From Bacteroides caecigallinarum (GTDB taxonomy: Bacteria > Bacteroidota > Bacteroidia > Bacteroidales > Bacteroidaceae): a stretch of 63,388 nucleotides of DNA. Made by a program: the position numbers and the translations under genes. The notes beneath the pieces were generated by a model. That model made no database searches. It worked only from the letters and a program-made list of their open reading frames with translations, and was not told where the DNA came from. Every line of letters starts with the position of its first letter. The stretch's first letter is position 1. This document shows positions 34,476 to 43,764 of this stretch, piece after piece. The stretch is taken from NCBI RefSeq assembly GCF_021531075.1, contig NZ_JADYTJ010000013.1, positions 1-63,388 on the forward strand. Reading direction: 5' to 3'.

Positions 34476-36680
34476 TCATGCATAACTGTGCATACCTCCA
34501 AGTATAAAGTTCACACCGAAATAGGTTATCAGCACTGCTGTGAATGCCAGTATGCAGAAACGGTGAAAGAACATCGGATTTTTGAAAGAGTGGATAGATT
34601 CAGTATGCAGGGCAGCCGAGTAAATCAGCATGGTGATGAGTGCCCATACCTCTTTAGGGTCCCAACCCCAATATCTTCCCCACGATACGTTAGCCCAAAT
34701 TGCTCCTATGAAGATTCCGAACACCAACAGGAAAACGGCTGGATAGAGAATTATCCTGCTGCTGTTTTCCAGACTGCTGATGTCACTGCTTCTGTTTCCG
34801 CTCCTATGAAGAATTTCGGCTGAAATACCGTTCAGCATCATTATTGCAAACAGGGAATACGAAATCATGATAGACATAACATGTATGCTCAGAAGCGGTG
34901 ACGACAGTACAGGCATCAGTGGAGTAATGGCCGGATTACTGTCGCCCATCATAGCTACCAACAGTGCAAGCCCTGAAATCATGTATCCCACTGATACAGA
35001 ATTATTAATCCGTCTGCGGAAGATGATGCTGAACGAAATCGATACCACAGACATAATCAGCATGGTTTCAAAGCCGTTTGAAACAGGTATGTGTCCGCTT
35101 ATTATCCATCGCAGCGCAATAATACCTGTCGCATAAGCGAGGGTAGGGAATAGCAATAAATAAAGGCAACTGTTTATACCGTTATTCTTTCTAGCCTTTA
35201 TTATATTGTAAATCTGAAATATATAGCCGAAAAGTCCAACCGTTAGGCAGAACATTGCAAGTAACTTAAGGTTTGCAAACGAATTGTAAATTCTCTCTGC
35301 CTTGAATTTCAGAACCGAGGGTAATGATTTTCCTGCTTCCTTCTCCTGAAAACTTATTATTTTGTCTATGAGTTTTTCCGTCTCTTTAAAATCCTTCATT
35401 GCCACCTTCTCGGCTACATAGTTCATACTGTATCTTATGAAAAGCCATTTCTCGCGTTCAATGCTCGGTGGAAGATTGTCTGGGATGGAATACCATGTAA
35501 ATGTCTCTCTTTCTTTATCGAACACAGGGTATATCTTCAGAAGATTTCCCGTACATAAGGAGCTTATCAGACTGAATTTCTCTGCAGCTTCTTCCAGCTC
35601 ACGTATGTGAGTCCTGTCTTTCTCTGTCTTAAGCTGCTCGTCTATTTTAAATCCGTCAGTTCCTATAAAATCCGTTAGTCTGGCATATTTGCCTTCTATT
35701 CCTAAAATATTCTGCACATATTTACTTTTTATACGTATAAAAGGTACCTCTTTCCAGTAGTCGTAGTAGAAAAAACATCCTGTAAGCACTTGTTCTGCCG
35801 ACAATCCTTCGTAGCTTTTCTCTCCATATATTTTCTTGGTGAAATCTATAGCGAGAGTCTGTGTCGGAGCAATACGTCCATTGTGATTTACACGTATATT
35901 TCCAAAAGCTTCTGCTGTGCCGGCTGGTAGTACAGGTGGCAATTTACTTTCGGCAAATGATGACATAAATGGTATAAGCAGTAACATCCCTGTAGTAGAA
36001 ATTCTCTTCATAAAAGCTGATTTCTTCTCAAAGAAAAACAGAATCATTGAAAGAAATAGAATTATATATCCGCTGTAAGTTACTGCAATCCCAATCGGGT
36101 CGTGGCTTACGTATAGTGTGCTACCTTTCCCGTCGGCATCATATCCCGACTGATAGAAACGATAACCTCTGTGTTTTAGTATACGGTTCATCGAAACTTT
36201 CCCTTCCGTGTCCGTACCATCGTGTATGGTTATTGTACTCACATAATCCATTGGTGTGGTAGTACCGGAATAGTATTCGGTACGGAAGTCTTCAAGCGAT
36301 ATGCTGAAAGGGAGTTTATGTTCCATTTCATCTGCCGTTTTGAAACACTGTATGGGATTCTCGTTCATTCTGAGATGTATGCTACCTTGTAGTCCGAAGA
36401 TGTGTGTTATGAAGGCACCTGACAGGATAATGATGAAGGAGGCATGCATACAGAAAGTGATTATCCGTTTGTGTAATTTTCGTTTAAGGGTATAGATGAT
36501 TCCTGCAACAGCAGCTATGGACCATAAAACTATGAACAGGGGATTGGAATAGAAATATTTGCCGACAAATGATGTACCATATGTCTTTTCCACTATTGTG
36601 GCTGTCATCATGATTATTATCAGCAGTGAGATGGTTATGATGGTAATGTTTTTGGCGATTTTCATCGACTGGCTTGTCAT
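34476..36680 (-). CDS. Fused ResB/ResC (CcsB/CcsA) cytochrome c maturation protein
   Basis: The 734-residue protein joins a ResB-like part (membrane helices near 10-30, 42-62, 75-95 and 200-220, with a periplasmic domain) and a CcsA/ResC part (about 475-734) with the heme-handling WWD motif VSWGRYWGWDPKEVWALIT and conserved membrane histidines. System II proteins export heme and attach it to CXXCH sites. It is the last gene of the leftward operon, and its natural client is the two-heme protein encoded just upstream. Confidence 0.92.
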   Translation of the reverse strand: MTSQSMKIAKNITIITISLLIIIMMTATIVEKTYGTSFVGKYFYSNPLFIVLWSIAAVAGIIYTLKRKLHKRIITFCMHASFIIILSGAFITHIFGLQGSIHLRMNENPIQCFKTADEMEHKLPFSISLEDFRTEYYSGTTTPMDYVSTITIHDGTDTEGKVSMNRILKHRGYRFYQSGYDADGKGSTLYVSHDPIGIAVTYSGYIILFLSMILFFFEKKSAFMKRISTTGMLLLIPFMSSFAESKLPPVLPAGTAEAFGNIRVNHNGRIAPTQTLAIDFTKKIYGEKSYEGLSAEQVLTGCFFYYDYWKEVPFIRIKSKYVQNILGIEGKYARLTDFIGTDGFKIDEQLKTEKDRTHIRELEEAAEKFSLISSLCTGNLLKIYPVFDKERETFTWYSIPDNLPPSIEREKWLFIRYSMNYVAEKVAMKDFKETEKLIDKIISFQEKEAGKSLPSVLKFKAERIYNSFANLKLLAMFCLTVGLFGYIFQIYNIIKARKNNGINSCLYLLLFPTLAYATGIIALRWIISGHIPVSNGFETMLIMSVVSISFSIIFRRRINNSVSVGYMISGLALLVAMMGDSNPAITPLMPVLSSPLLSIHVMSIMISYSLFAIMMLNGISAEILHRSGNRSSDISSLENSSRIILYPAVFLLVFGIFIGAIWANVSWGRYWGWDPKEVWALITMLIYSAALHTESIHSFKNPMFFHRFCILAFTAVLITYFGVNFILGGMHSYA

Positions 36681-36702
36681 ATAAAAAGTGTATCTGTTTG
36701 GA

Positions 36703-36739
36703 AAGACTGTCCTCCAGTTTCTTACCAGAGGACAGTCTT
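36703..36739 (-). other. Intercistronic stem-loop without T tract
   Basis: AAGACTGTCCTC and GAGGACAGTCTT form a perfect 12-pair stem with a 13-base loop in the gap between the DUF1111 and ResB/ResC genes. The lack of a T run suggests an mRNA stabiliser or processing site more than a terminator. Confidence 0.7.
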
Positions 36740-36769
36740 GTAAATTAAAATTCTGAATTTGTTTATTGG

Positions 36770-38446
36770 TTAGATAGAGTCGATAAACTTTACTATCGCA
36801 TCCCTGTCTTCTTTCGATAACTCTCTGAATTTCTTGACAGTATAGTAAGCGTCACTCTTCTCGTTTCCATGCCACATGATGGCTTCTATTACGTTTCGTG
36901 CACGGTTGTCATGAAGCCTGTCGGCTGTAGGCGAGCCTGTACATCTCTGGTGAAGTCCTCTTCCCCAAAGCGGAGTGGTTCGGCACCATCCAGTACGGAT
37001 ATCGTTCACCATGTATAGCTTGTGCTGAATCATGTCCGAATAAGGCCATATCTTCTGGTTAGGATACTTTGGCAGACGGCTGTCGCCCTTGCTGAAAACG
37101 CCGTTCGGGTCGTAGAAATTGTCGTCGCCTGTAGTCCATGACGGTTTGTGGCAGTATGTGCAACCAATCTGTTCGAAGAGTTCCTTGCCTTTCAGTACAT
37201 CCGGGTCGTCTACATTCCTTGCTGCCGGAACAGCAAGGCCTCTGTGCCATACCATGAAATCAACGTAATCCTCGTCGCTCATTTCTACGTCAAGTTCTTT
37301 CGAGGTGAGATATTCATTAATTGCTTTTTCGATGTCTGCTGCATTATTGCTTGCCGGATGCCATGTCGGATGGTTGTTATTCGGATCTACCTTTTCTATA
37401 TATTCCTTATATCCGGCCTGTACTTCCGGGTCTTTGGCAGAATATTCTGCATATGTTCCTGCCGCATCCAGATAGTGATATCTTCTGTTCGTTCTTGTCA
37501 CGTTTGTGATATTCCACAGGGCGTTTGTTCCAGCTGCATCCTGCAGAGGTCCGCGGCTAAGGGCGTATGTGAACTTGAACGGATGTTCTTCCTTCACTGT
37601 TCCTGGCAGAACATCTGTCTCTTTTGAATTGCTATATTGTTTCACCCATTCTCCGTTCTTGAAAAATGCAGGATTTATTCCGTTAGGCAACACTCCGTCT
37701 GTTTCCTGTTTTGCATATTCGGCTTTCAAGTCTTCGTCTGAGATAGCGTCAAGAAGTCCTGTTCCATATATGCCGATTGTAGACTCTATCCTTACGGCAT
37801 AATCTTCCGGTAGGGTATATCCCTGATTATATACGTATATTGCTTCTTTAGGAATTGTAACTTCAGGATATTGCAGTTCATACTTTTCGCCGTCAGGGAA
37901 TGTGTTGTTCCACTGGTCTGTATGGTTCTTCCATTCCACTGTTATCTTGCTTTCGTCCAGTGGAGCCTTAAACGGTTCTACGGCATGTGTCTGCGGCATA
38001 CCTGCAAGCCAGCTGACATAAGCATCAGTCTGTGGGTTATATACCACGAGCAGACATCCGTTTCCAATATCGTTTGTATCGAATTTTCCTGCGGGAAGCC
38101 TTTTACCGTGACCGTAGCCCGGATGGCAGTGGATGCACGAAGTACGGATATACACAGGACCAAGTCCGCTTCTCACTCCTTCCTGATTGCTCATGAAAGG
38201 TTTCTCAAACAGAGCCTCACCGTTTTTGAACTGGCTGTCCATTCCTGCCTGTTCCACAGCCGGAGTTGGCTGTTCGAGAGCGTTAGAGGTAGCGAGGAAA
38301 GATGTACCAAGCTGACCGCCGGTGTAGTACCATTCCGGCAAGTCGCCGTTCTGCTGATTGCCTTTGTCAGGCAAGTCGTTTGTATTGTCATTACATGCAG
38401 TAAGTCCTGCAAGTAATGCTGTACCTAATAAATAAAGTTTCTTCAT
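36770..38446 (-). CDS. Di-heme oxidoreductase-like lipoprotein (DUF1111)
   Basis: The 558-residue protein has a lipobox (LLAGLTACND, Cys18) and two heme c sites, CIHCH near residue 109 and CTYCH near 430, with PVYIRTSCIHCHPGYGHGKRLPAG and the C-terminal RNVIEAIMWHGNEK and FRELSKEDRDAIVKFIDSI of the family. DUF1111 proteins resemble MauG-type di-heme peroxidases and are often encoded next to imelysins. It should sit in the periplasm or outer membrane and perform electron transfer, perhaps redox change of iron handled by the imelysin. Confidence 0.9.
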   Translation of the reverse strand: MKKLYLLGTALLAGLTACNDNTNDLPDKGNQQNGDLPEWYYTGGQLGTSFLATSNALEQPTPAVEQAGMDSQFKNGEALFEKPFMSNQEGVRSGLGPVYIRTSCIHCHPGYGHGKRLPAGKFDTNDIGNGCLLVVYNPQTDAYVSWLAGMPQTHAVEPFKAPLDESKITVEWKNHTDQWNNTFPDGEKYELQYPEVTIPKEAIYVYNQGYTLPEDYAVRIESTIGIYGTGLLDAISDEDLKAEYAKQETDGVLPNGINPAFFKNGEWVKQYSNSKETDVLPGTVKEEHPFKFTYALSRGPLQDAAGTNALWNITNVTRTNRRYHYLDAAGTYAEYSAKDPEVQAGYKEYIEKVDPNNNHPTWHPASNNAADIEKAINEYLTSKELDVEMSDEDYVDFMVWHRGLAVPAARNVDDPDVLKGKELFEQIGCTYCHKPSWTTGDDNFYDPNGVFSKGDSRLPKYPNQKIWPYSDMIQHKLYMVNDIRTGWCRTTPLWGRGLHQRCTGSPTADRLHDNRARNVIEAIMWHGNEKSDAYYTVKKFRELSKEDRDAIVKFIDSI

Positions 38447-38508
38447 AAGTTAGTTATTTTATATTTAAAGGATGTTTAATACACTTTTATGTTTTACAAA
38501 CAGTATAT

Positions 38509-38534
38509 GGTGTATAACACTAAGGTTATACACC
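38509..38534 (-). other. Intercistronic stem-loop without T tract
   Basis: GGTGTATAAC and GTTATACACC form a perfect 10-pair stem with a six-base loop between the imelysin and DUF1111 genes. A second such stem follows the DUF1111 gene. Confidence 0.65.
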
Positions 38535-38561
38535 TCACACTGTAACTGTAAATATTTATTA

Positions 38562-39752
38562 TTAATTTTCTGTCAGGATTTTTGATGCTTCGCTTAGTAA
38601 ATCGGATACTTTTGTTACTGCGTTTATGGCATCCTTGGTAGCTTGTCCTGTAGCATATTTTGCAAATGGTTCAGGAATCTTTCCTATAGCAGTTATGGCT
38701 GCAGTAATGGCATCCTTAAGCTCTTTGTCCTTTTCTGCATTGACTGATGCAATGAAATCACTTACAGACTTGTCACCGTCTTTGCTTCCCTGATATGCAT
38801 TCTGGATACTTCTGATATTGTCGGCAAAATCAACAATAGAGTTGAGGCTGTATGGCGATTCTATATAGTTTTTGTCCTCTTTGCTACTTCCGTTAGCAGG
38901 ACGTCCCATCTTCTGTTCTGCCACTTCGTCCGCTATATCTATACATCCCTGCAGTATTTCCTGTGCGGCATCTGTATAATTGACGTATTTACTACCTCCC
39001 TGTCCGGCATTTAGCATACTTTCGCCATAGTTGAAGGTTGGTTCAAGTTCATTTTCTGTAAGTATATCTTGCTTTTCTTTAGATACATTGTCCATGCCTG
39101 CCCATGATGCTTCAAGGCGTACACACTGGAAACAAAGGTCTTCAGCTACAGCTGCCATGTAAATCATCTGGTTTTTGTTCAATGAGTTTACGTCTCTTGC
39201 CGACGACTTGTCGCCTGACGCGTTGAGTTGGAAGAGCATATACTCAATGGCATGGAAACCAAGTAGTCCATATCCCAGGTTTGCACTTACATAAGCACCT
39301 CCGCCTTCACCGATGGCGTTCATCATACCCTGGTTGTTAAGTAACTGTTCAAGAGCATCCTTATCAAGAGGCCATGAGTCGATATGTGGGTCGATATTAT
39401 AATCTGCTGCAGCACCGAAAAGGAATGCTTCGCTCAACTCCCAGTATTTTCTTGATTCCTTCCAGTAGTTGCCTGCTTCTGTGATTTTTTGCTGAGCTCC
39501 TTCCTTGTCGCTTTCGAATTTTTCTTTCGCTTCATTGCATGCATTCATCAGTTTGATAGCCGCATCCGCCATACTCTTGTAGGTAGGTATCACGGTGTTG
39601 TTCACGTAAGGAGTAACGGCATCCTTCAGAGTCTGTTCCTTTGCAGACAAGTCGCCTGTGTTTTCGCCATTGTTGTCATCGCACGATGTAACCGATGTTG
39701 CCATGATAGCACTCATTGCTATAAAGGCAGAAGTCTTTAAAATACTTTTCAT
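38562..39752 (-). CDS. Imelysin-family lipoprotein
   Basis: The 396-residue protein has a lipobox (ATSVTSCDDN, Cys24) and an all-helical imelysin fold with the GxHxxE motif in LLGFHAIEYMLFQ (about residue 174) and the acidic helix ending ESPYSLNSIVDFADNI. Imelysins (IrpA, EfeO relatives) are envelope proteins linked to iron uptake; peptidase activity is doubtful. It lies between the porin and the di-heme gene. Confidence 0.9.
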   Translation of the reverse strand: MKSILKTSAFIAMSAIMATSVTSCDDNNGENTGDLSAKEQTLKDAVTPYVNNTVIPTYKSMADAAIKLMNACNEAKEKFESDKEGAQQKITEAGNYWKESRKYWELSEAFLFGAAADYNIDPHIDSWPLDKDALEQLLNNQGMMNAIGEGGGAYVSANLGYGLLGFHAIEYMLFQLNASGDKSSARDVNSLNKNQMIYMAAVAEDLCFQCVRLEASWAGMDNVSKEKQDILTENELEPTFNYGESMLNAGQGGSKYVNYTDAAQEILQGCIDIADEVAEQKMGRPANGSSKEDKNYIESPYSLNSIVDFADNIRSIQNAYQGSKDGDKSVSDFIASVNAEKDKELKDAITAAITAIGKIPEPFAKYATGQATKDAINAVTKVSDLLSEASKILTEN

Positions 39753-39794
39753 TTTGATTTTGAATTAAAGTTATACATGTTTGTTTTTTTGTGG

Positions 39795-41087
39795 TTATCT
39801 TGTGAAAAATCCTGCGTAGGCTATGCCAAGCGATACGGCAGGCTCGTTGTTGTACATGCTTTTCAGAAGTCCTATGGAATATTCCCCCTTGATGACAATC
39901 TGTTTCATAGGGAAATAGTTGATACCTGCTGCTACACGGTTTCTGCCGCAGTATTCGTATTTCAGTCCGCTTGTTTTGTGCATCGAGTCATAGTAATCGT
40001 ATCTTCCGAAGATGTAGAATTTCTGGTTCTTTGCCCTTGTCTTTTCAAACTGTGAAAAGAGGTCGTATCCGGCTTCTATTCCTGCTGCTATTGCATCCGA
40101 AGCTACAGCCTGTTTGGGGGAAGGGGAGTTGCTGCTCATTCCCATGTTATATTCGCTTATCAGCTGTGCGTCGGACAGGTGGCCGTAGTCGAAGTTTCCT
40201 CTTACTATCCAGTTATGACCGTTATATCCGAAGTCGAATGCACCTATAGCCACTGTACCTTTCACGTTCTTGAACTTCTCCTTCTTGCTTCTGCTCAGAG
40301 TGTTGCTGAATGAGTTTCCTATATATCCGCTTACAGAAAGCCGCAGTCCTTTTATAGAGTAATTGTCCACTCTGAAAGCACCTGCCATGGCATTTGCAAT
40401 CTTAAATTCGTATGGGCTTCCGGCTCCACCCTGAATCCAGTTCATGCGGTTGAAACGGTCGGAATCAAGCCCCGGCAGTAACATGGCTTCGTATCTCCAT
40501 TTTCCTGCCTGTCCCCAAAGGCTGATTCCTGTTTCGTGCCAAGTACAAGGCATAATAGTGTTTTCGCCTTCCGGACGGTAAACGCCGAAAAACTCAGTTG
40601 GCATATGATGCTGGTTTGTCCCTCCCACAGGTACTATGATATGTCCCATCTTGATATTGAACTCCTTGCAGAAAGATTTCTGAATCCAGAACTGTTCGAG
40701 TGCCACCTCGCCTCCGCGTTCTATTTCGCTCTCGTATTCGCCGGCTTCTTCCTCTTCTATTTCTACGGCGCTTTCAGTTCCTCCGTGCTCGAACTCGATT
40801 TCACTACCCAACGACCATCCTTTGCCAAAGTCATATCCCACATAGAAAACAACGTGTGGAAGGTCAAATCTGCCGTGACTTTCTCCGGTATAGTTTTTCG
40901 CATCGGTGTATCTGAGATAGTTGTCACTGAAGAAGTTTCTGCTGTAGGCTGCCTCGCCATATCCTCCGAAGGTAAGTCTGCTTTCTTTCTTTTCCTCTTT
41001 CTTGTTTTCAGCACTGTTGTCGGCAAATGCGGCATTGAGTGTAATGGCCGAGAAAACGGCCGTAAATAAGATTTTTCCAGTTGCCAT
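39795..41087 (-). CDS. Outer-membrane porin (phosphate-selective porin O/P-like)
   Basis: The 430-residue protein has a signal peptide (ILFTAVFSAITLNAAFA), a short charged linker (ENKKEEKKESR) and a beta-barrel with alternating strands (LTFGGYGEAAYSRNFF at the start and EPAVSLGIAYAGFFTR at the end, terminal aromatic-Arg). It should be a 16-strand OprO/P-type channel. As first gene of the operon it is the likely entry path for the ligand of the imelysin/di-heme pair. An acidic stretch (ESAVEIEEEEAGEYESEIE, about residues 107-125) could be an extracellular cation-binding loop. Confidence 0.82.
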   Translation of the reverse strand: MATGKILFTAVFSAITLNAAFADNSAENKKEEKKESRLTFGGYGEAAYSRNFFSDNYLRYTDAKNYTGESHGRFDLPHVVFYVGYDFGKGWSLGSEIEFEHGGTESAVEIEEEEAGEYESEIERGGEVALEQFWIQKSFCKEFNIKMGHIIVPVGGTNQHHMPTEFFGVYRPEGENTIMPCTWHETGISLWGQAGKWRYEAMLLPGLDSDRFNRMNWIQGGAGSPYEFKIANAMAGAFRVDNYSIKGLRLSVSGYIGNSFSNTLSRSKKEKFKNVKGTVAIGAFDFGYNGHNWIVRGNFDYGHLSDAQLISEYNMGMSSNSPSPKQAVASDAIAAGIEAGYDLFSQFEKTRAKNQKFYIFGRYDYYDSMHKTSGLKYEYCGRNRVAAGINYFPMKQIVIKGEYSIGLLKSMYNNEPAVSLGIAYAGFFTR

Positions 41088-41122
41088 GATTTTATGTCTG
41101 TTTTATAGTTTTTAAGTCATGG

Positions 41123-41153
41123 CAAAGGTATAGGCTTTTCTATGTTACATCAA
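41123..41153 (-). promoter_or_regulatory. Promoter of the porin-imelysin operon
   Basis: Minus-strand TTG (41151-41153), 20 bases, TACCTTTG (41123-41130). A repeat half-site AATACCTATAA (41152-41162) overlaps the -33 box. Confidence 0.8.
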
Positions 41154-41203
41154 TACCTATAAATTGGTAAAATTATACTTAAAAATACCTATAAGTAGGT
41201 ATT
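41152..41203. promoter_or_regulatory. Candidate operator: palindrome plus direct half-site
   Basis: AATACCTA-TAAG-TAGGTATT at 41184-41203 is a perfect 8+8 palindrome. Its left part AATACCTATAA recurs at 41152-41162, exactly 32 bases (about three helical turns) away. One site covers the -33 box of the leftward promoter, the other abuts the -33 box of the rightward one. A dimeric regulator is likely; which one is unknown. Confidence 0.75.
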
Positions 41204-41231
41204 GTAAGTAATCAAAATGCCAATAATTTTG
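41202..41231 (+). promoter_or_regulatory. Promoter of the DUF308 gene
   Basis: TTG (41202-41204), 19 bases, TAATTTTG (41224-41231). The palindrome reaches into the -33 box. Confidence 0.65.
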
Positions 41232-41287
41232 TTATTTATGCGATAAATACTTAAATTCGTATTGATAATAAAAACAAATTTTTGGTT

Positions 41288-41872
41288 ATGAGGAATTTTA
41301 ATTACTATGCATTGAGCAGTATATGTGCTCTGATAATAGGTATACTGTTGGTGGTATGGCCCGGGGAAGCGGTAAGGTATCTTGTGATAACAATAGGAGT
41401 TCTTTTCCTGTTGCCCGGTCTTATCGGAGTTTTTGGCTATCTGGCAACAGCAAAGCGTAGGGAAGAGGCTGGTATCAGGCCTGTTTTTCCTGTGGCAGCT
41501 GTGGGTAGTGCCTTGTTGGGTTTCTGGCTTATGATAATGCCGGATTTCTTTATCAAAACACTGATGTATGTACTCGGAGTGCTTTTGGTATTGGCTGGTC
41601 TGTCGCAACTGTTCAACTTCATTTCGGTACGAAACTTCACCAGGGTGCCTTTCCTGATGTATGTCATTCCGGTATTGGTGTTATTGGCAGGTATAATCGT
41701 CCTGGCTAATCCGTTCCAGGCTGCAACTCTTCCTTTTACTATTCTTGGAGTTTCAGCCATAGTCTATTCTCTAACAGATTTGATCAGGCTTATCCGTTTC
41801 AGGAAGAAAGTAATGAAAGAAGAAGGGAATATAGTTGATATAACTCCTATTGAAGAAATCAAGGATAAATAA
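41288..41872 (+). CDS. DUF308/HdeD-family membrane protein
   Basis: The 194-residue protein has six membrane segments in three pairs (SSICALIIGILLVVWPGEAV, LVITIGVLFLLPGLIGVFGYL, LLGFWLMIMPDFFI and so on), each with the xxPGxxx turn typical of HdeD-like DUF308 proteins. HdeD is linked to acid resistance in E. coli; the role here is unknown. It is divergent from the iron/redox operon across a shared operator. Confidence 0.82.
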   Translation: MRNFNYYALSSICALIIGILLVVWPGEAVRYLVITIGVLFLLPGLIGVFGYLATAKRREEAGIRPVFPVAAVGSALLGFWLMIMPDFFIKTLMYVLGVLLVLAGLSQLFNFISVRNFTRVPFLMYVIPVLVLLAGIIVLANPFQAATLPFTILGVSAIVYSLTDLIRLIRFRKKVMKEEGNIVDITPIEEIKDK

Positions 41873-41917
41873 AAAACGAAATGCAATGTTGTTGGGACAT
41901 TGCATTTCGTTTTTTTA
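41872..41917. terminator. Bidirectional terminator
   Basis: AAACGAAATGCAATGT and ACATTGCATTTCGTTT form a perfect stem between converging genes, with A and T runs. Confidence 0.9.
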
Positions 41918-42766
41918 TAGTTCAGTGTTTCTGTACTGTTTAGGCGACAAGCCTGTGTATCTTTTGAAATATTTTCCAAAGAACGATATGTCCGTGAAGT
42001 TCAGTGAGTAGGCTATCTCCTGAATAGTCATCTCTGTAGATTTCAGTTTCGCCTTTGCATCATTTATAATGAATGATGATATGATATCAGTAAGAGTCTT
42101 GCCGGTTATTTTCTTTATGGTAGTGCTGAGATGCTGTGGCGACAGATGCATCTTCTCAGCATAAAAACTGACGTTTCTTTCAGTGTGATAGTTCATTACA
42201 ACAGTCCTAACCAGTTCTTTCACTATTTCCTGGTTTCTGTTGTATTGCTGGTTTACGCTCTTGCCGTTCTTAATGAGGTTACCAAGTCCCAGTATCAACT
42301 GTGTGAAAGTAAGTGCGGCCTGTTCCTGTGTCACTATATTGTTCGATATACTTTTAGCCTTGATTATTATTCTTATGTAGTTGTATATAAGTTCGCTTCC
42401 CTTCTTGTCAAGCTGCATTACCGGTTTTTCAAATATAAACGGAGTATATTCTATCGATTTGGAGAATAAAGATGAACTTCTTACCAGTTCTGTAGCAAAT
42501 CCCACAAAAATGAATTTACAGTCATCACTTTGTTCCAATACCTGGAAGTAAAGATCCGGAAGCAGTATCAGTAACGTACCCTTCTTCATTGTGTATTGCG
42601 TGAGGTGTACTGTTATCGTACATGTTCCCTGGAAACATAACAGAAACATATATCCCGGAACTTTTGATGGAGTCTTGAATAAATGTTTTACATTACCTGT
42701 AACGTCTATTCCGGCCATCAAATCTATGTTTTGAGGTATATAATTCAGTTTTTCTATATGTGTCAT
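41915..42766 (-). CDS. AraC-family transcriptional regulator
   Basis: The 283-residue protein has an N-terminal cupin-like sensing domain (about 20-160) and the C-terminal double helix-turn-helix (about 185-283: NVSFYAEKMHLSPQHLSTTIKK, MTIQEIAYSLNFTDISFFGKYFKRYTGLSPKQYR). A promoter TTG-19-TAATTTTG is visible on the minus strand at about 42792-42821. Its targets are unknown; neighbours are the DUF308 and aquaporin genes. Confidence 0.92.
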   Translation of the reverse strand: MTHIEKLNYIPQNIDLMAGIDVTGNVKHLFKTPSKVPGYMFLLCFQGTCTITVHLTQYTMKKGTLLILLPDLYFQVLEQSDDCKFIFVGFATELVRSSSLFSKSIEYTPFIFEKPVMQLDKKGSELIYNYIRIIIKAKSISNNIVTQEQAALTFTQLILGLGNLIKNGKSVNQQYNRNQEIVKELVRTVVMNYHTERNVSFYAEKMHLSPQHLSTTIKKITGKTLTDIISSFIINDAKAKLKSTEMTIQEIAYSLNFTDISFFGKYFKRYTGLSPKQYRNTEL

Positions 42767-42898
42767 ATTTTATGTTTGTTTCTACGCCTAGCAAAATTAC
42801 TTCATTATACATTAAATCCAAAAAAAAGACTTGTTTTTCTTCATTTTTGACTATTTATTATTTTTGTAAACACATAAAGATTATATATCTCAGTTGTT

Positions 42899-42953
42899 AA
42901 AAAAATAGAATCCCTTGTATTGAAATTATCTGAACAGTTTCAATACAAGGGAT
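42899..42953 (-). terminator. Terminator after aqpZ
   Basis: ATCCCTTGTATTGAAA and TTTCAATACAAGGGAT form a perfect 16-pair stem (42910-42953) followed on the minus strand by a T-rich run. Confidence 0.88.
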
Positions 42954-42973
42954 ATGTCTGATAAACAGCCAGG

Positions 42974-43657
42974 TTATCGCTTACCTCCGCCGATGAACTT
43001 CCAGACCAGTGAACTGAATGCTGCTCCCACTAATGGTGCTACAATGAACAGCCACAACTGACTCAGAGCCTGTCCTCCTTCCATTATTGCAGGTCCGATA
43101 CTTCTTGCCGGGTTGACGGAAGTTCCTGTAATTGGAATACAGACTATGTGTATCAGTGCCAAAGTCAGTCCGATAGCGAGTCCTGCCATATTGCCTGCAC
43201 CTTTCTTTTCATCAGTAGAGCCCAATACCACAAGTACAAAAATGAAGGTAAACACAGCTTCGGCTATGAACGCCTGTGCTGTTTCTCCGTTGTCGAAAGT
43301 GTTTGCCCCTGTCATTGTCGGACCTGCATGCCCGCCTGTACTTACCAGTATCGACAGTATCATTGCTCCTATTATGGCTCCAACTATCTGGAACACAATA
43401 TACATGAATGCATCCTTTGTATCTATCCTGCCACTAATCCACGCTCCGAAGGTTATGGCAGGATTTATGTGACATCCGGATATGTTACCGATACAATATG
43501 CCATGGCTATAACGGAAAGTCCGAAAGCCAATGCTACACCAATAGTTCCTGTTCCTGCACCGACGGTTTCTGCTGCACCGCCTGCAAATACTGCACTACC
43601 GCATCCCAGCAATACCAGGATCATTGTGCCTAATAGTTCTGCAATGTACTTTCTCAT
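42974..43657 (-). CDS. aqpZ: Aquaporin Z-type MIP channel
   Basis: The 227-residue protein has six membrane helices and the two NPA boxes, SGCHINPAITFGAW and GTSVNPARSIGPA. The residue after the second NPA is Arg (selectivity filter), and the short loops are of the water-specific type. It conducts water across the inner membrane. It has its own terminator and stands alone. Confidence 0.93.
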   Translation of the reverse strand: MRKYIAELLGTMILVLLGCGSAVFAGGAAETVGAGTGTIGVALAFGLSVIAMAYCIGNISGCHINPAITFGAWISGRIDTKDAFMYIVFQIVGAIIGAMILSILVSTGGHAGPTMTGANTFDNGETAQAFIAEAVFTFIFVLVVLGSTDEKKGAGNMAGLAIGLTLALIHIVCIPITGTSVNPARSIGPAIMEGGQALSQLWLFIVAPLVGAAFSSLVWKFIGGGKR

Positions 43658-43764
43658 GATTAAAAGGATTTATAGGTTTTATTCGTTTATAAATGTACTT
43701 CTTTTTATTGAGAAAACGAAACTAACAGACTATTTTAACAGTATTGCATTGTGAAATTTTGATT

